Below, piece by piece: positions 48,629 through 57,876 of a stretch of 64,000 nt of DNA. The notes under the pieces were generated by a model. That model was not told the DNA's origin and made no database searches. It was given only the letters and a program-made list of their open reading frames with translations. Source of the stretch: UBA830 sp038146925 (GTDB lineage Bacteria; Pseudomonadota; Alphaproteobacteria; MPNO01; UBA830); assembly GCA_038146925.1 (NCBI GenBank), contig JAYQSP010000011.1, positions 1,178,001-1,242,000 on the forward strand, written 5' to 3'. The translations under genes and the position numbers were made by a program. Each line of letters opens with the position of its first letter. The first letter of the stretch is position 1.

Positions 48629-49462
48629 TCAGCCAGTAATCTTCCATTCGGCGAGGCCGCAGCCGATCAGCGTTTCGGGTTGCGGGATGTAACCGATGAG
48701 ATCGAAGCCTTTGCCGTCGGCAACCGCATGGGCGATTGACCAGGACCGCAGTTCTGCTCCGCCGTTGCCGGTTTTTACCAGCATTCGGTCCAGCTCCGAT
48801 GCGAGATGCTCGTCCGATGCAGATTTGAAAAGTTCTATGCAGGCGTGATCGAATTTTTCGTCGATCCAGCCCATCGTCGTCTCGCCGATGGAGTGGCTGA
48901 GGCCGCCCGTGCCGAAGACGACAACGCGCAGGTCTTCGGGGTAGGCCTCTATCGCCTCACGGATCATGTGTCCCCAGGCGAGACAACGCTTCGGTGTTGG
49001 AAAAGGCTTCTCCACAAGGTTGATGAACACCGGCACCAAGGGGGGAACTTTCTCAAAGCCCATCCGCCAGATCGGTATGCCGATGCCGTGATCAATTTTT
49101 ACTCGGTGCGAATAGGAAGGATCGAAATCGGATTGCATCGCGAATTCAAGCAGATGTCGGCTGAGCCCTGCATGTCCTGGCAGATTGTGCTGCGGAAACA
49201 GGCCTTTCATGAAAGGCTCGGGCGGCGGGTCGTGCTCGTCGCCGATGCCGATGAGGAAGGCGGGGATGTTGTCGAGGAAAAAATTGATCCAGTGGTCGTT
49301 GGAATGGAACACCAGCACGTCGGGCTCGAGCGCTTTGACGCGGTCGCCCAGTGCGTTGTAATGGGTGTTCAACCAGTCACGAGTTTCGTCCGTGAACGTG
49401 TCCCAGGCGCGCGCGATGTTCGGTGCGTGGGAAGCGGCAAAGCTGCCGACGACTCTAGCCAT
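48629..49462 (-). CDS. Class III extradiol dioxygenase, LigB (catalytic beta subunit) type
   Basis: 277 residues of the LigB fold, which opens catechol-type rings next to the hydroxyl groups using Fe(II). Residues matching the known site are His12 (ASHAPNIA), His53/His57 (FHSNDHW), the acid-base His125 (KIDHGIGIP), His190 (GGLSHSIGE) and Glu237 (GAELRSW). The partner small subunit is encoded just upstream, overlapping by eight bases. The likely substrate is protocatechuate or a related dihydroxybenzoate, but gallate-type rings are possible. No downstream lig genes are near. Confidence 0.92.
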   Translation of the reverse strand: MARVVGSFAASHAPNIARAWDTFTDETRDWLNTHYNALGDRVKALEPDVLVFHSNDHWINFFLDNIPAFLIGIGDEHDPPPEPFMKGLFPQHNLPGHAGLSRHLLEFAMQSDFDPSYSHRVKIDHGIGIPIWRMGFEKVPPLVPVFINLVEKPFPTPKRCLAWGHMIREAIEAYPEDLRVVVFGTGGLSHSIGETTMGWIDEKFDHACIELFKSASDEHLASELDRMLVKTGNGGAELRSWSIAHAVADGKGFDLIGYIPQPETLIGCGLAEWKITG

Positions 49463-49733
49463 TGATCCGTTCCTTGTCTTCATTCGTTTGAAATTCGGCC
49501 AGCACCGCGATCGACTGATTGTCGTCGTGCCCCAGCATCAGCAGGAAAAACCGCATCAGATAAGGATTCACCAGCGGAAGCAGCGTGCCGATATCGTCTT
49601 TCATCAGCGCTTTGCGGATCTTGGGAGACAGATCGTACTTTGCGATCACGTCTTCGCGGTGGTTGGTCCAAAGATCCTTGCCGTCCGGCCCCTGCAACTC
49701 GAATATCAACTTGTTGAGCCAGTAGTCGGTCAT
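49455..49733 (-). CDS. LigA-type small subunit of extradiol dioxygenase
   Basis: 92 residues of the LigA family, the all-helical alpha subunit that caps the LigB active site. It reads YWLNKLIFELQGPDGKDLW, then DLSPKIRKALMKDDIGTLLP and GHDDNQSIAVLAEFQ. Translation starts at 49733 with AAGGAGAG upstream; the longer frame to 50222 is rejected, since it would lie in the Mrp 3' region. It overlaps ligB by eight bases. Together the two form a protocatechuate 4,5-dioxygenase-like enzyme. Confidence 0.9.
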   Translation of the reverse strand: MTDYWLNKLIFELQGPDGKDLWTNHREDVIAKYDLSPKIRKALMKDDIGTLLPLVNPYLMRFFLLMLGHDDNQSIAVLAEFQTNEDKERING

Positions 49734-50005
49734 CGATCTCTCCTTCGTCGCCAGTACATGTGTTTTTGCCTGATTTTCTATGACGTATCTCTCCTCTTGG
49801 CGAGGGCAATTTCTGCAGTCAGTTGTGCCGTGGGCGCAAAACAGAATCTTGGAGATGTGCCGGGCAGACAATGACGGGTTGATGACGTGACCGGGCAGCA
49901 GTGCCTCGACAAAGTGATGGGAATAGCAGGATTTTCTGCAACCGTTGACGCCCGGTGTCTGTGTGCCTTCCGTTACACGCCGGGTTCGAGTGTCTGTATG
50001 GTATA

Positions 50006-51694
50006 TCAGCTGTAATAAATCAGCAGGAAACCGCCCAGCAGCAGGGCAACCCAGAGCGCCATGGAACCGGTGGGCCAGGTGCGGGCCAGAATCCCTTCCG
50101 GGCCGTGATGGCGGAACATATATGCCACCATTCGGTGCACGCCGTTGCGCAGATCCTGCAGGATGCTTTTCCATCCGTCGCGGGTCAGCCCGATTCCCCA
50201 CCTGTACGCGGCCGGCAGCCATTTGCGGTAGGTGATATCGAAATCCAGATTGATCGTATTCTTCACCCGCGGGAACATCCCGTAGCGGACCAGTATCGCG
50301 AATGCCAGCGCCGTAAACAGCAATAGCTGAAGCTGGTTGATCACATGGTCGACGGTATACGGATGGTAGTCGACCTCATACGGAAGCAGGCTGTACAGCC
50401 ACGGGGAATACACGCCGATGGCGATGCACAACAACGTGGTCAGCCCCATCCCGAGGAGCATATTCGGCGGTGCTTCGCGATAGCGCTGGCCGGAATCCCG
50501 TCCGAAGAACGCGAAATAGACGATCTTGAGCCCGGAAACCAGGAATATTCCCGCAGAGGCGAACATAAGGATGAGCCAAATGGCGTCGTACTGACCTTTT
50601 GCGGCCGCCGACAGCGTCAGCGATTTGCCGACGTAACCGGCGAACAACGGTGTCGATATAGACGCTGCGCCGATGATACAGAACGCCGTGGTGAACGGCA
50701 TCGACTTGTAGAGTCCGCCCAGCTCCGATGCTTTGACGGTGCCGACGCGATACAGCACCGCGCCCATCGCCATGAACAACAGCGTTTTGTACAGGATATG
50801 GGCAAACGCATGCGCTGCGGCGCCGTTGATGGCAAGAGCCGATCCAATTCCGACGCCGACGACCATGAAACCGAGCTGATTGTTCAGGGAATACGCAAGC
50901 ACCCGGCGCAGATCGTTTTCGATCGCGGCGTAGAAAAGCGGAAAAGCCGCCATGACTGCACCGACATAGATTAACAGTTCGGTGCCGGGAAAACCGCGCG
51001 CGAGGACATAGACAGCGCATTTAGTGGTGAATGCGGACAGGAAAACGGTGCCTGTCGCGGTCGCTTCCGGATAGGCGTCGGGCAGCCAGTTGTGCAGGAA
51101 CGGAAAGGCGCATTTGATGCCGAACGCGATCAGGATGAGCCAGGTGGCGAGGTCGCCGAGCGTCATTTTCTCGAACGCGACCGAACCCGTCTGATGCGCC
51201 ATCAGTATGGCGCCCGACAGAAGCAAAACGCCGGATCCAATTTGGATGATCAGGTAGCGCATGCCGGCGCGATAGGCAGCATCGCTGCGCCGTGCCCAAA
51301 TCATGAAGACGGACGTGATCGCCATCGCTTCCCAGTAGATGAACAGGGTGATCAGGTCGCCTGCAAACACGGCGCCGATGCCCGACCCCGCGTAGGCCAG
51401 CCCGGCCATCTGTTCGACGGTGTCGTCGTTATGCCAGGCGAATACGACGCTCAGGATCGCCGCAATGTGAAAAATGTACCCGAAAACGAGGCTGAGGCCG
51501 TCGATCCGGACCGGCACGATTTCATAGGTAAAAAACGTGAAGCTATAGAATACGCCGTTTTCGGCACCGGCTAGAGCCCACAATCCGGCCAGGGGCAAGA
51601 TCGTCATATATGCCTTACGCCACGCGCCGGGCAGCAGCGGCACCAGAAGGGCACCGAGTATCAACAGCAGCCCGGGCGGAATTCCCCACAGCAT
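50006..51694 (-). CDS. Mrp/Mnh antiporter subunit, NuoL/MrpD-like (third copy)
   Basis: 562 residues with about 15 membrane helices of the proton-translocating NADH-dehydrogenase/antiporter family. Key stretches are IYWEAMAITSVFMIW with the helix-5-type Glu, LILIAFGIKCAFPFLHNWLPDAY, and YKTLLFMAMGAVLYRVG. The C-terminal 120 residues are a tail with a lateral-helix look and a last helix. It is the last gene of the Mrp operon. In Mrp systems MrpA and MrpD are both of this family; with no separate MrpA here, this copy or another must do its job. Confidence 0.9.
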   Translation of the reverse strand: MLWGIPPGLLLILGALLVPLLPGAWRKAYMTILPLAGLWALAGAENGVFYSFTFFTYEIVPVRIDGLSLVFGYIFHIAAILSVVFAWHNDDTVEQMAGLAYAGSGIGAVFAGDLITLFIYWEAMAITSVFMIWARRSDAAYRAGMRYLIIQIGSGVLLLSGAILMAHQTGSVAFEKMTLGDLATWLILIAFGIKCAFPFLHNWLPDAYPEATATGTVFLSAFTTKCAVYVLARGFPGTELLIYVGAVMAAFPLFYAAIENDLRRVLAYSLNNQLGFMVVGVGIGSALAINGAAAHAFAHILYKTLLFMAMGAVLYRVGTVKASELGGLYKSMPFTTAFCIIGAASISTPLFAGYVGKSLTLSAAAKGQYDAIWLILMFASAGIFLVSGLKIVYFAFFGRDSGQRYREAPPNMLLGMGLTTLLCIAIGVYSPWLYSLLPYEVDYHPYTVDHVINQLQLLLFTALAFAILVRYGMFPRVKNTINLDFDITYRKWLPAAYRWGIGLTRDGWKSILQDLRNGVHRMVAYMFRHHGPEGILARTWPTGSMALWVALLLGGFLLIYYS

Positions 51695-52002
51695 CAGCCG
51701 TTATCCTCCCCGCGATCGCAGCCCGGCCTGTAATAGTCTTCCCGCCGCCCGAGAATCCTGCCCAAAGCCCGGGCAACCAGCACCAGCCCCGCGCAGGCCA
51801 AGAACCCGAACCAGCCATAAAATCCGAAACTCCCGTCGATCCCGAAATACGGATGCTTATGATAAAACGGCTCCACCAGCATCAGAGCCACGCACACGAC
51901 GATCACGACCCAGAAAATCTTGTCGACGTTTTGCCGGTCATCGAGCCAGTAATTCTTCTCGCCGGGCGGCGATTGTATGGACGTATGGTCGGGGCCGGTC
52001 AT
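51694..52002 (-). CDS. Small two-span membrane protein within the Mrp operon
   Basis: 102 residues with two hydrophobic segments (KIFWVVIVVCVALMLVEPFY and FLACAGLVLVARALG) and a charged C-terminus with GRREDYYRP. It sits between two MrpD-like genes, overlapping the following one by one base and following the preceding one after ten, so it is a true operon member. It does not belong to the standard Mrp A-G set. I do not know its family. It may be a linker or stabiliser of the complex. Confidence 0.75.
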   Translation of the reverse strand: MTGPDHTSIQSPPGEKNYWLDDRQNVDKIFWVVIVVCVALMLVEPFYHKHPYFGIDGSFGFYGWFGFLACAGLVLVARALGRILGRREDYYRPGCDRGEDNG

Positions 52003-52012
52003 CTCGAACTCC

Positions 52013-53533
52013 TCACTTCACGATCGGTTCAAGCATGGCATAGAGACGGTCTGCGTACAGGAACAGCGCGACGCAGCCGAGTGCGGTGATCCATAGCGGG
52101 ATAACGCAAAACAGGGGCGCCTCGGCGATCCGGCTTTTCGGCTCCGCATGCCCGGAAGGTTCCGGTTCCTGTCCGTGATGATGCGCGTCCGCCATCTGGG
52201 CGGCTTCCTCTTCGCGCGGACCGAAAAATCCGCGGGCGAAGACGGGGATCAGATAGGCGACGTTCAGCAGTGACGAAATCATCAGAACCGCGATGAAAAC
52301 AAGTTGTTCGGCGTCCGCCGCGCCCAGCGCGATGTACCATTTGCTCCAGGACCCGCCGAGGGGCGGCAGGCCGATCACGCTGAGCGCGCCCAGCAGGAAA
52401 GCGGCAAACGTAAACGGCATACGCCAGCCGAGACCGCGCATTTGACTGATCTCCGTCTTGTGCGACGCGACCATGATTGCGCCGGCGCAGAAAAACAGAG
52501 TGATCTTTCCGAACGCGTGCATGGCGATGTGCATCGCCCCGCCGACAAGGCTGAATGAAGTCGCCAGCGCCCCGGCCAGCACCACGTAGGAAAGCTGGCT
52601 GACCGTAGAATAGGCGAGCCGGGCCTTCAGATTGTCCTTCGTCAGGGCGACCAGCGAGGCGAGCAGCACCGTGGCGCCGGCGACGTACATCAGCCAGACG
52701 CTGGCACCGGTTTCGGTCAGGAAATCCGCGCCGAAGATGTAGATGATGACCTTAAGCACCGTGAACACGCCGGCTTTCACAACCGCGACCGCGTGGAGCA
52801 GGGCGCTGACCGGTGTAGGTGCGACCATCGCTGCCGGTAGCCAGCGATGAATCGGCATCAGGGCCGCCTTGCCGATGCCATACATGTAAAGAAACAGCAT
52901 CACGATCACGAGCCCGTCGTCGATCTTGCCTTTCAGGATGCCGCCTTTTGTGAAGTCCAGTGTCCCGGCCGCGAACCAGGTCCACAGGATGGCCACCAGG
53001 AGCAATCCTATGGAAGTCGTCAGCAGGATCCCGAGATAGGTGCGGCCGGCGCGTTTGGCTTCTTCGTCCTGATTGTGCGTGACCAGCGGATAGGTGGAGA
53101 GCGTCAGCACTTCGTAGGCAATGAAAAGCGTGAACATATTGCCGGAGAACGCAACCGCGATGGCGCTGGAAATGGCGATCGCGAAACACATGTAAAAGCG
53201 GGTCTGGTTGGGTTCGTTGTGCCCGCGCATGTAGCCGATCGCGTAAAACGAGGTCACGATCCAGAGGAACGAGGCGATCAGGGCGAACATCATTCCCAGC
53301 GGTTCGACAACGAAGGCAAGCGGCAGACCGGGCAGTATCTCCGTGATGATCAGCGTCGGATTTTCACCGGCAAGGACCGGGGGAAGGACCTGGAGTACGC
53401 AAAGGAAGGTCAGGATCGCGGTGACGACGGTGACGACTTCGCGCTGATTGGGACGTGGACCCGACATCCAGATCATGACGGTGCCGATCAGCGGCAACAG
53501 CATTGCCAGGGCGATGTAATCCTGCACGTCCAT
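52013..53533 (-). CDS. Mrp/Mnh antiporter subunit, MrpD-like (second copy)
   Basis: 506 residues of the antiporter ND2/4/5-like family, with about 14 membrane helices. It contains FIAYEVLTLSTYPLVTHN (helix with Glu), KAALMPIHRWLPAAMVAPTP, and SYVVLAGALATSFSLVGGAM. The signature lysine-bearing helices are present. A cytoplasmic His-rich loop (DAHHHGQEPEPSGHAE) near residue 455 is an oddity. It shares one base with the next D-like gene, so translation is coupled. Confidence 0.93.
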   Translation of the reverse strand: MDVQDYIALAMLLPLIGTVMIWMSGPRPNQREVVTVVTAILTFLCVLQVLPPVLAGENPTLIITEILPGLPLAFVVEPLGMMFALIASFLWIVTSFYAIGYMRGHNEPNQTRFYMCFAIAISSAIAVAFSGNMFTLFIAYEVLTLSTYPLVTHNQDEEAKRAGRTYLGILLTTSIGLLLVAILWTWFAAGTLDFTKGGILKGKIDDGLVIVMLFLYMYGIGKAALMPIHRWLPAAMVAPTPVSALLHAVAVVKAGVFTVLKVIIYIFGADFLTETGASVWLMYVAGATVLLASLVALTKDNLKARLAYSTVSQLSYVVLAGALATSFSLVGGAMHIAMHAFGKITLFFCAGAIMVASHKTEISQMRGLGWRMPFTFAAFLLGALSVIGLPPLGGSWSKWYIALGAADAEQLVFIAVLMISSLLNVAYLIPVFARGFFGPREEEAAQMADAHHHGQEPEPSGHAEPKSRIAEAPLFCVIPLWITALGCVALFLYADRLYAMLEPIVK

Positions 53534-55014
53534 CAGCCAGCTCCCATCAGCGCCTGTGCGGCGCGTTCGGCAATGCCGACCGACACGGAGGTTTCAACAC
53601 CGAAGTAGAAGTTCGCGAAGACCAGTATCCAGGCGGGGACCAGCAGGCTGACCGGCGCCTCGGCGACGTCCCTCAAATCTTCCGGGGCGTCGCGGAAATA
53701 GGCGGCTTCGATAACCCGAAACACGTAAACAACGGCGATCAGCGAGCTTACGACGATCAGCACGGCAACATACCACCAGCCTTTTTCCAATGCCGCGAGG
53801 ATCAGGTACCACTTCGATACGAAACCCGCGGTCGTAGGCACGCCGATGAGGCTTAGTCCGCCGCCGACAAAGGCTGCCATCGTCCAGGGCATGCGCTTGG
53901 CGAGGCCGGCCATTCGGTCGATGTGGCAGGACCCGATGCGATAGAACACGGCGCCGAGCACGAGGAACAGGGCGCCTTTCATCAGAGCGTGGTTGAACAG
54001 GTGGAGAATGCTGGCCGTCAGGCCCGCAACGCTGACGAAGCCAAGCCCCAGGATCATGTAGCCGATCTGGGCGACCGAAGAATACGCGAGGACCCGTTTC
54101 ACGTTTTTCTGAAAACAGGCGACGATCGACGGCAGGAACATGGCCAGCACCGCAAGCACCAGGAAGGGCAGAGCGGTGGGCAGCGTTTCGAATGAAAACT
54201 CGACGCCGAACACGGAAAAGACGAAACGTAAAAGAATGTAGACCGAAACCTTGGTCGCGGTGGCCGCCAGAAATGCCGAAACCACATTAGGCGCATAAGT
54301 GTAGGCGTTTGGCAGCCATTGGTGCAGCGGGAAAATGGCGATCTTCAACCCGGCTCCGATAACCATGAACGCAAACGCGGCGATGACCGTCCGGTTCGTG
54401 TATCCGGCTTCCGGCAGACGGTTGGCAATGTCGGCCATGTTCAGCGAGCCGGTCGCCTGGTACAGCAGCCCGACCGCAATCACGATAAAGGTCGCGCCGA
54501 TGGTGCCCATCACCAGATACTGATACGACGCCGTCAGCGCCCGGCGGTCCGATCCAAGCGCGATCAGCACGTAGGAAGACAGCGACGATATTTCGAGAAA
54601 AACGAACAGGTTGAACGCATCGCCGGTCACCGTCACACCCATCAGCCCGCACAGGCAGAGCAGGTAGGCGGAAAAGAACATGTGAGCGCGTTCTTCGATG
54701 TGTTCGAGGAGCAGAGAATTGCGCGCGTAGGGAGCAACCACCGATCCGATACCGGAGACGATCAGCAGGATATAGACGTTCAGCGCGTCGAGTCTGATCT
54801 CGATGCCGTAGGGCGGCGCCCAACCGCCCATTGCATAGGAAATCGTCCCGACTTCCATGACCTGAATTGTCAGGAGGATCGAGCAGGCAAACGACGCCCA
54901 CGTGGCGATTACGGCGACGACGAACGCCCAGTCCTTGCGGCGCAGCAGAACGCATAGCGGCGCGCAGATCAGCGGGATGACGATTACCAGAGCCGGAAGA
55001 TGCGCGAACGACAT
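53533..55014 (-). CDS. Mrp/Mnh antiporter subunit D
   Basis: 493 residues, the best match to canonical MrpD/MnhD: FNLFVFLEISSLSSYVLIALG, GLKIAIFPLHQWLPNAYTYA, and VAQIGYMILGLGFVSVAG. It has about 14 helices and likely carries one of the proton routes. The position right after the C subunit, with one-base sharing at the start, is the standard Mrp order C then D. A second and a third D-like protein follow downstream. Confidence 0.95.
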   Translation of the reverse strand: MSFAHLPALVIVIPLICAPLCVLLRRKDWAFVVAVIATWASFACSILLTIQVMEVGTISYAMGGWAPPYGIEIRLDALNVYILLIVSGIGSVVAPYARNSLLLEHIEERAHMFFSAYLLCLCGLMGVTVTGDAFNLFVFLEISSLSSYVLIALGSDRRALTASYQYLVMGTIGATFIVIAVGLLYQATGSLNMADIANRLPEAGYTNRTVIAAFAFMVIGAGLKIAIFPLHQWLPNAYTYAPNVVSAFLAATATKVSVYILLRFVFSVFGVEFSFETLPTALPFLVLAVLAMFLPSIVACFQKNVKRVLAYSSVAQIGYMILGLGFVSVAGLTASILHLFNHALMKGALFLVLGAVFYRIGSCHIDRMAGLAKRMPWTMAAFVGGGLSLIGVPTTAGFVSKWYLILAALEKGWWYVAVLIVVSSLIAVVYVFRVIEAAYFRDAPEDLRDVAEAPVSLLVPAWILVFANFYFGVETSVSVGIAERAAQALMGAG

Positions 55015-55379
55015 TACATACTCTCGTCCTGGGAATGAATATCGTCTTCCTCGATGGTTCCGTACTCGGCGCGGATACGCACCACCAGCGCGAGGCCCAG
55101 CGCCGTCGTCGCGACGCCGACGACAATCGCTGTCAGGATCAGGACGTGGGGCAGGGGGTTGGAGTAGACGTCGATGCCTTTGGCCAGGATGGGGGCCGTG
55201 CCGCCTTCCACCTTGGCGAAGGAGATGTACAGGATGAACACGGAAGACTGGAAAACGTTAAGCCCGACCAGTTTTTTGATCAGGTTTCCGCGTGCGATGA
55301 CGATATACAGCCCCGCCATCGCCAGGAATATTGCGATCCAGTAGTTGTAATGCCCGACAATAAAATCCCAGTCGCCCAC
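55014..55379 (-). CDS. Mrp/Mnh antiporter subunit C (NuoK-like)
   Basis: 121 residues with three membrane helices, a NuoK/MrpC homologue: YWIAIFLAMAGLYIVIARGN, LVGLNVFQSSVFILYIS and VLILTAIVVGVATTALGLALV. The buried Glu of NuoK is part of the proton path in complex I; here the family pattern is kept. The gene shares one base with the D subunit start and follows subunit B after ten bases. Confidence 0.94.
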   Translation of the reverse strand: MGDWDFIVGHYNYWIAIFLAMAGLYIVIARGNLIKKLVGLNVFQSSVFILYISFAKVEGGTAPILAKGIDVYSNPLPHVLILTAIVVGVATTALGLALVVRIRAEYGTIEEDDIHSQDESM

Positions 55380-55389
55380 GCGCCGCCCC

Positions 55390-55809
55390 TCAGTCTTCGC
55401 GCCAGGTGGCGAAGGTGAAATAGACGGTCATCATGACCGATGCCACGGTAACGCCGACGCCGAGTTCGACGAGAAAGATGCCGAGATGCTGGCCTTCCTT
55501 CATTGTTTCGGCAAGCGGCGTGTATTCAAGGTATTTCGCGCCGAGCATAAGATTGGCAACCCCGACAATGGCGTATATCAGGACGCCGCCCGCAAGGCCT
55601 GCGCGCAGGATACCTACCGGCAGAACTTTGCGTGCCGCCGCAACGCCGAATATCAGCGAATAAAGGATGAACCCGGCGGCGAAGATCACGCCGGCCTGAA
55701 AGCCGCCGCCGGGGCCGAAATCGCCGTGGAACTGAACGTAAAGCCCGAATAGCAGGATGAACGGCAGCAGCAGCTTTGTGATCACGCGGAGGACGAGATA
55801 TTCTTTCAT
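55390..55809 (-). CDS. Mrp/Mnh antiporter subunit B
   Basis: 139 residues with four helices, MnhB type: EYLVLRVITKLLLPFILLFG, HGDFGPGGGFQAGVIFAAGF, and FLVELGVGVTVASVMMTVYF. The GPGGGFQ motif is the family hallmark. The ATG at 55809 overlaps the stop of the DUF4040 gene by four bases. In Mrp systems MrpB contacts the C-terminal part of MrpA, which here is the separate DUF4040 protein. Confidence 0.94.
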   Translation of the reverse strand: MKEYLVLRVITKLLLPFILLFGLYVQFHGDFGPGGGFQAGVIFAAGFILYSLIFGVAAARKVLPVGILRAGLAGGVLIYAIVGVANLMLGAKYLEYTPLAETMKEGQHLGIFLVELGVGVTVASVMMTVYFTFATWRED

Positions 55810-56369
55810 GCCTTGTCGTCCTTGTGCGGCGTCATTGCGCCTAATCCCCGGCGCCAACTCCCCAGCAGCAGAATCACGCCGATGCCGGCTGTGAAGATCA
55901 CGACGACCTCGCCGAGCGTGTCATAGCCGCGGTAACTGGCCAAAACCGCGGTCACCACGTTGGGAATGCCGGTGTGTTTCTTGGTGTTCTCAAGGTAATA
56001 GCGGGCGACGTCCTGCATCGCGGGCGATTGCGGGTCGCCGTATACGGCGGCATCGAGGGTCCCGAAAATAAGCACCGCGCCGGTAATGCAGACCACCACC
56101 AGCGGCAGGATCGGCGTATGCGCCGGTTTCTTCTCGATCCGGGTGGTCAGGGCGAGGGTGCCGATAAACAGAATAGTCGATATGCCGGCGCCCACGGCGG
56201 CTTCGGTGAAGGCGACGTCCACCGCGTCCATGACGACGAAGATCGAGGCGGCGAGCAGACTGTATATGCCGCTCAGCATCACCACCGCGAGCAGGTTGCG
56301 CAGCATGGCGATGGCGATCGCCGTTATGGCCATCAGACCGAGAATTGAGATGTCGACCCAGGCTTCCAT
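55806..56369 (-). CDS. DUF4040/MbhD-type subunit, equivalent to the MrpA C-terminus
   Basis: 187 residues with about five helices. The first half is DUF4040 (MbhD): IAMLRNLLAVVMLSGIYSLL and VAFTEAAVGAGISTILFIGT, with the conserved Glu in FTEAAVG. The second half resembles the MbhE-like tail (RGYDTLGEVVVIFTAGIGVI). In classical Mrp these two modules are the end of the large MrpA; here they stand alone, as in Mbh/Mbx-type hydrogenase-linked antiporters. It overlaps subunit B by four bases. Confidence 0.88.
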   Translation of the reverse strand: MEAWVDISILGLMAITAIAIAMLRNLLAVVMLSGIYSLLAASIFVVMDAVDVAFTEAAVGAGISTILFIGTLALTTRIEKKPAHTPILPLVVVCITGAVLIFGTLDAAVYGDPQSPAMQDVARYYLENTKKHTGIPNVVTAVLASYRGYDTLGEVVVIFTAGIGVILLLGSWRRGLGAMTPHKDDKA

Positions 56370-56382
56370 CAGTCGTTCACCG

Positions 56383-56730
56383 TCAATCCCTTCCGTCCGT
56401 TTCGCCGGGCAATGCGACCGGCGGTTCGTCGTCCATCTTCGGTTTCAGGCCGTTGGACCAGGCTGTGTGGTTCAGGGCATGCGAGGCCGCCGGGCTGGTG
56501 AAGAGCAGAAAGACCAGGATCATGATCAGCTTGACCGTCACCAGCGTCAGGCCCGCCTGAAACATCAGGCCCACTAGAATAAGCAACGCGCCGAGCGTGT
56601 CGGTGATGCCGGCTGCATGGCTGCGTGTGTATACGTCCGGCATCCGCAGGACACCGATACCACCCACGAGTACGAAAAATGACCCGCCGATCAGACAGAT
56701 CCACGAAAGGATGTCGAGCGCCTGCTCCAT
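56383..56730 (-). CDS. Mrp/Mnh antiporter subunit G
   Basis: 115 residues, three helices, MnhG type: SWICLIGGSFFVLVGGIGVL, RMPDVYTRSHAAGITDTLGA, and MILVFLLFTSPAASHALNHTA. The RMPDVYTR(S/L)HA motif is diagnostic. Its start shares one base with the stop of subunit F and it is 13 bases before the DUF4040 gene. The hydrophilic tail is a little longer than usual. Confidence 0.94.
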   Translation of the reverse strand: MEQALDILSWICLIGGSFFVLVGGIGVLRMPDVYTRSHAAGITDTLGALLILVGLMFQAGLTLVTVKLIMILVFLLFTSPAASHALNHTAWSNGLKPKMDDEPPVALPGETDGRD

Positions 56731-57038
56731 CAGGATTTTTCCCCGCCCGACGTGCCATTGGCGTCGGATTCCTCGCCGGGTCCGATCGAGAGGCTGCCGT
56801 ATTTGAAATATTTCAGCAGGGCGATGACGCCGATGAAGTTGATCAGCGCGTACACCAGCGCGATATCGAGAAAATCGGGGCGGCCCATCAAGAAGCCCAG
56901 AACCGCGATGATCAAAACGGTTTTCGTCCCGAACATATTCACCGCGAGAATACGGTCATAAAGGGTCGGGCCGATGAAGGCCCGGATAACGGCAAGTCCC
57001 ATCGTGACGATGATTGCGACGGCGGCGGCGGCAAACAT
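56730..57038 (-). CDS. Mrp/Mnh antiporter subunit F
   Basis: 102 residues with three helices, MnhF type: VIRAFIGPTLYDRILAVNMF, GTKTVLIIAVLGFLMGRPD and FLDIALVYALINFIGVIALL. The GPxxxDRxLAxNxxGT stretch is the hallmark. It lies one base from subunit E and shares one base with G, as in other Mrp operons. Confidence 0.94.
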   Translation of the reverse strand: MFAAAAVAIIVTMGLAVIRAFIGPTLYDRILAVNMFGTKTVLIIAVLGFLMGRPDFLDIALVYALINFIGVIALLKYFKYGSLSIGPGEESDANGTSGGEKS

Positions 57039-57039
57039 G

Positions 57040-57513
57040 TCAGGCGTCTTCCAATTCGGTGACGCGGCGGTCCATTTCGCCGTCGGAGAAGCTTTCCGCG
57101 CCCTCGCGCGAGATCGCGTGTACCAGAATGGTGCCGTCGGGATCGACGTCGATTGATATCGTCCCGGGCGTCAGCGTGATTGAGTTCGCGAAGGTGACCA
57201 GTCCCAGTTCCGTTTTCTGAGTGGCCTGAAGTCGGATCATCGTGGGCGAGATTGGGGCAAGCCCGAGAACGCGTTTGGTGACATCGATATTTGCCTTGAC
57301 GATCTCCCACAACAGCCAGGGCCAGTAAAGCAGGGCGCGAAACGTAATGTGAAGCGGGACGGCTTCGTGGTCGACCACATCCATCCTCAACGCGATCACG
57401 ACGACCACGGCGCAGGAAAACACTCCCAGAAGTAAGATGAACGGGATATAGACCCCGGACATAAGCAACCAGGTGGCAAATAGAATTAGCCCCAGTGAAA
57501 CCGCGTGCACCAA
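57040..57513 (-). CDS. Mrp/Mnh antiporter subunit E
   Basis: 157 residues, MnhE type: two to three N-terminal helices (SLGLILFATWLLMSGVYIPF), LLYWPWLLWEIVKANIDVTK, and the cytoplasmic domain with TLTPGTISIDVDPDGTILVH. It is the first gene of the nine-gene operon E-F-G-DUF4040-B-C-D-D-small-D. No good ribosome binding site was found for the ATG at 57513. Mrp complexes expel sodium against protons and so help in saline or alkaline conditions. Confidence 0.93.
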   Translation of the reverse strand: MVHAVSLGLILFATWLLMSGVYIPFILLLGVFSCAVVVVIALRMDVVDHEAVPLHITFRALLYWPWLLWEIVKANIDVTKRVLGLAPISPTMIRLQATQKTELGLVTFANSITLTPGTISIDVDPDGTILVHAISREGAESFSDGEMDRRVTELEDA

Positions 57514-57876
57514 CGCGAAGCCTCGACCTTATAGTTTTATCTCAGGATCCGTCTTGCGCGGATCAAATCCCCGTCGACCGCTCCGGCGGAACGGACTGCA
57601 CAAACCTATAAGGACCGTGTACCCTTTGCAATACATGGCGGTGTCTGACGTGTGAATTCGAGTCGAAAGGTGCATCCCTGTGGAAACGGCTGGATGAAGC
57701 CGAGCATCGGCTTGGTACGACATGGATATTCGTTATCGGTGCCTGTCTGGCAGTGTATGTTTCCACATATTGCTGTTTGATAAGATTGGTTCCGGCGGTA
57801 AAAAAATATTAAGCATTTGTTAAAGCACGATGCTATAAGCGAATTTCATGTGAGTTTCAGTTGGTGGGGAGTTTAG
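57514..57876. other. Divergent promoter region between the Mrp operon and csp
   Basis: About 360 bases without a gene. It must drive both the minus-strand Mrp operon and the plus-strand cold-shock gene. Visible items are an AT-rich stretch before csp with TATAAG at 57834-57839, and an inverted repeat CCTTATAG (57527-57534) / CTATAAGG (57606-57613) on the Mrp side. None has a convincing -35. Confidence 0.5.
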
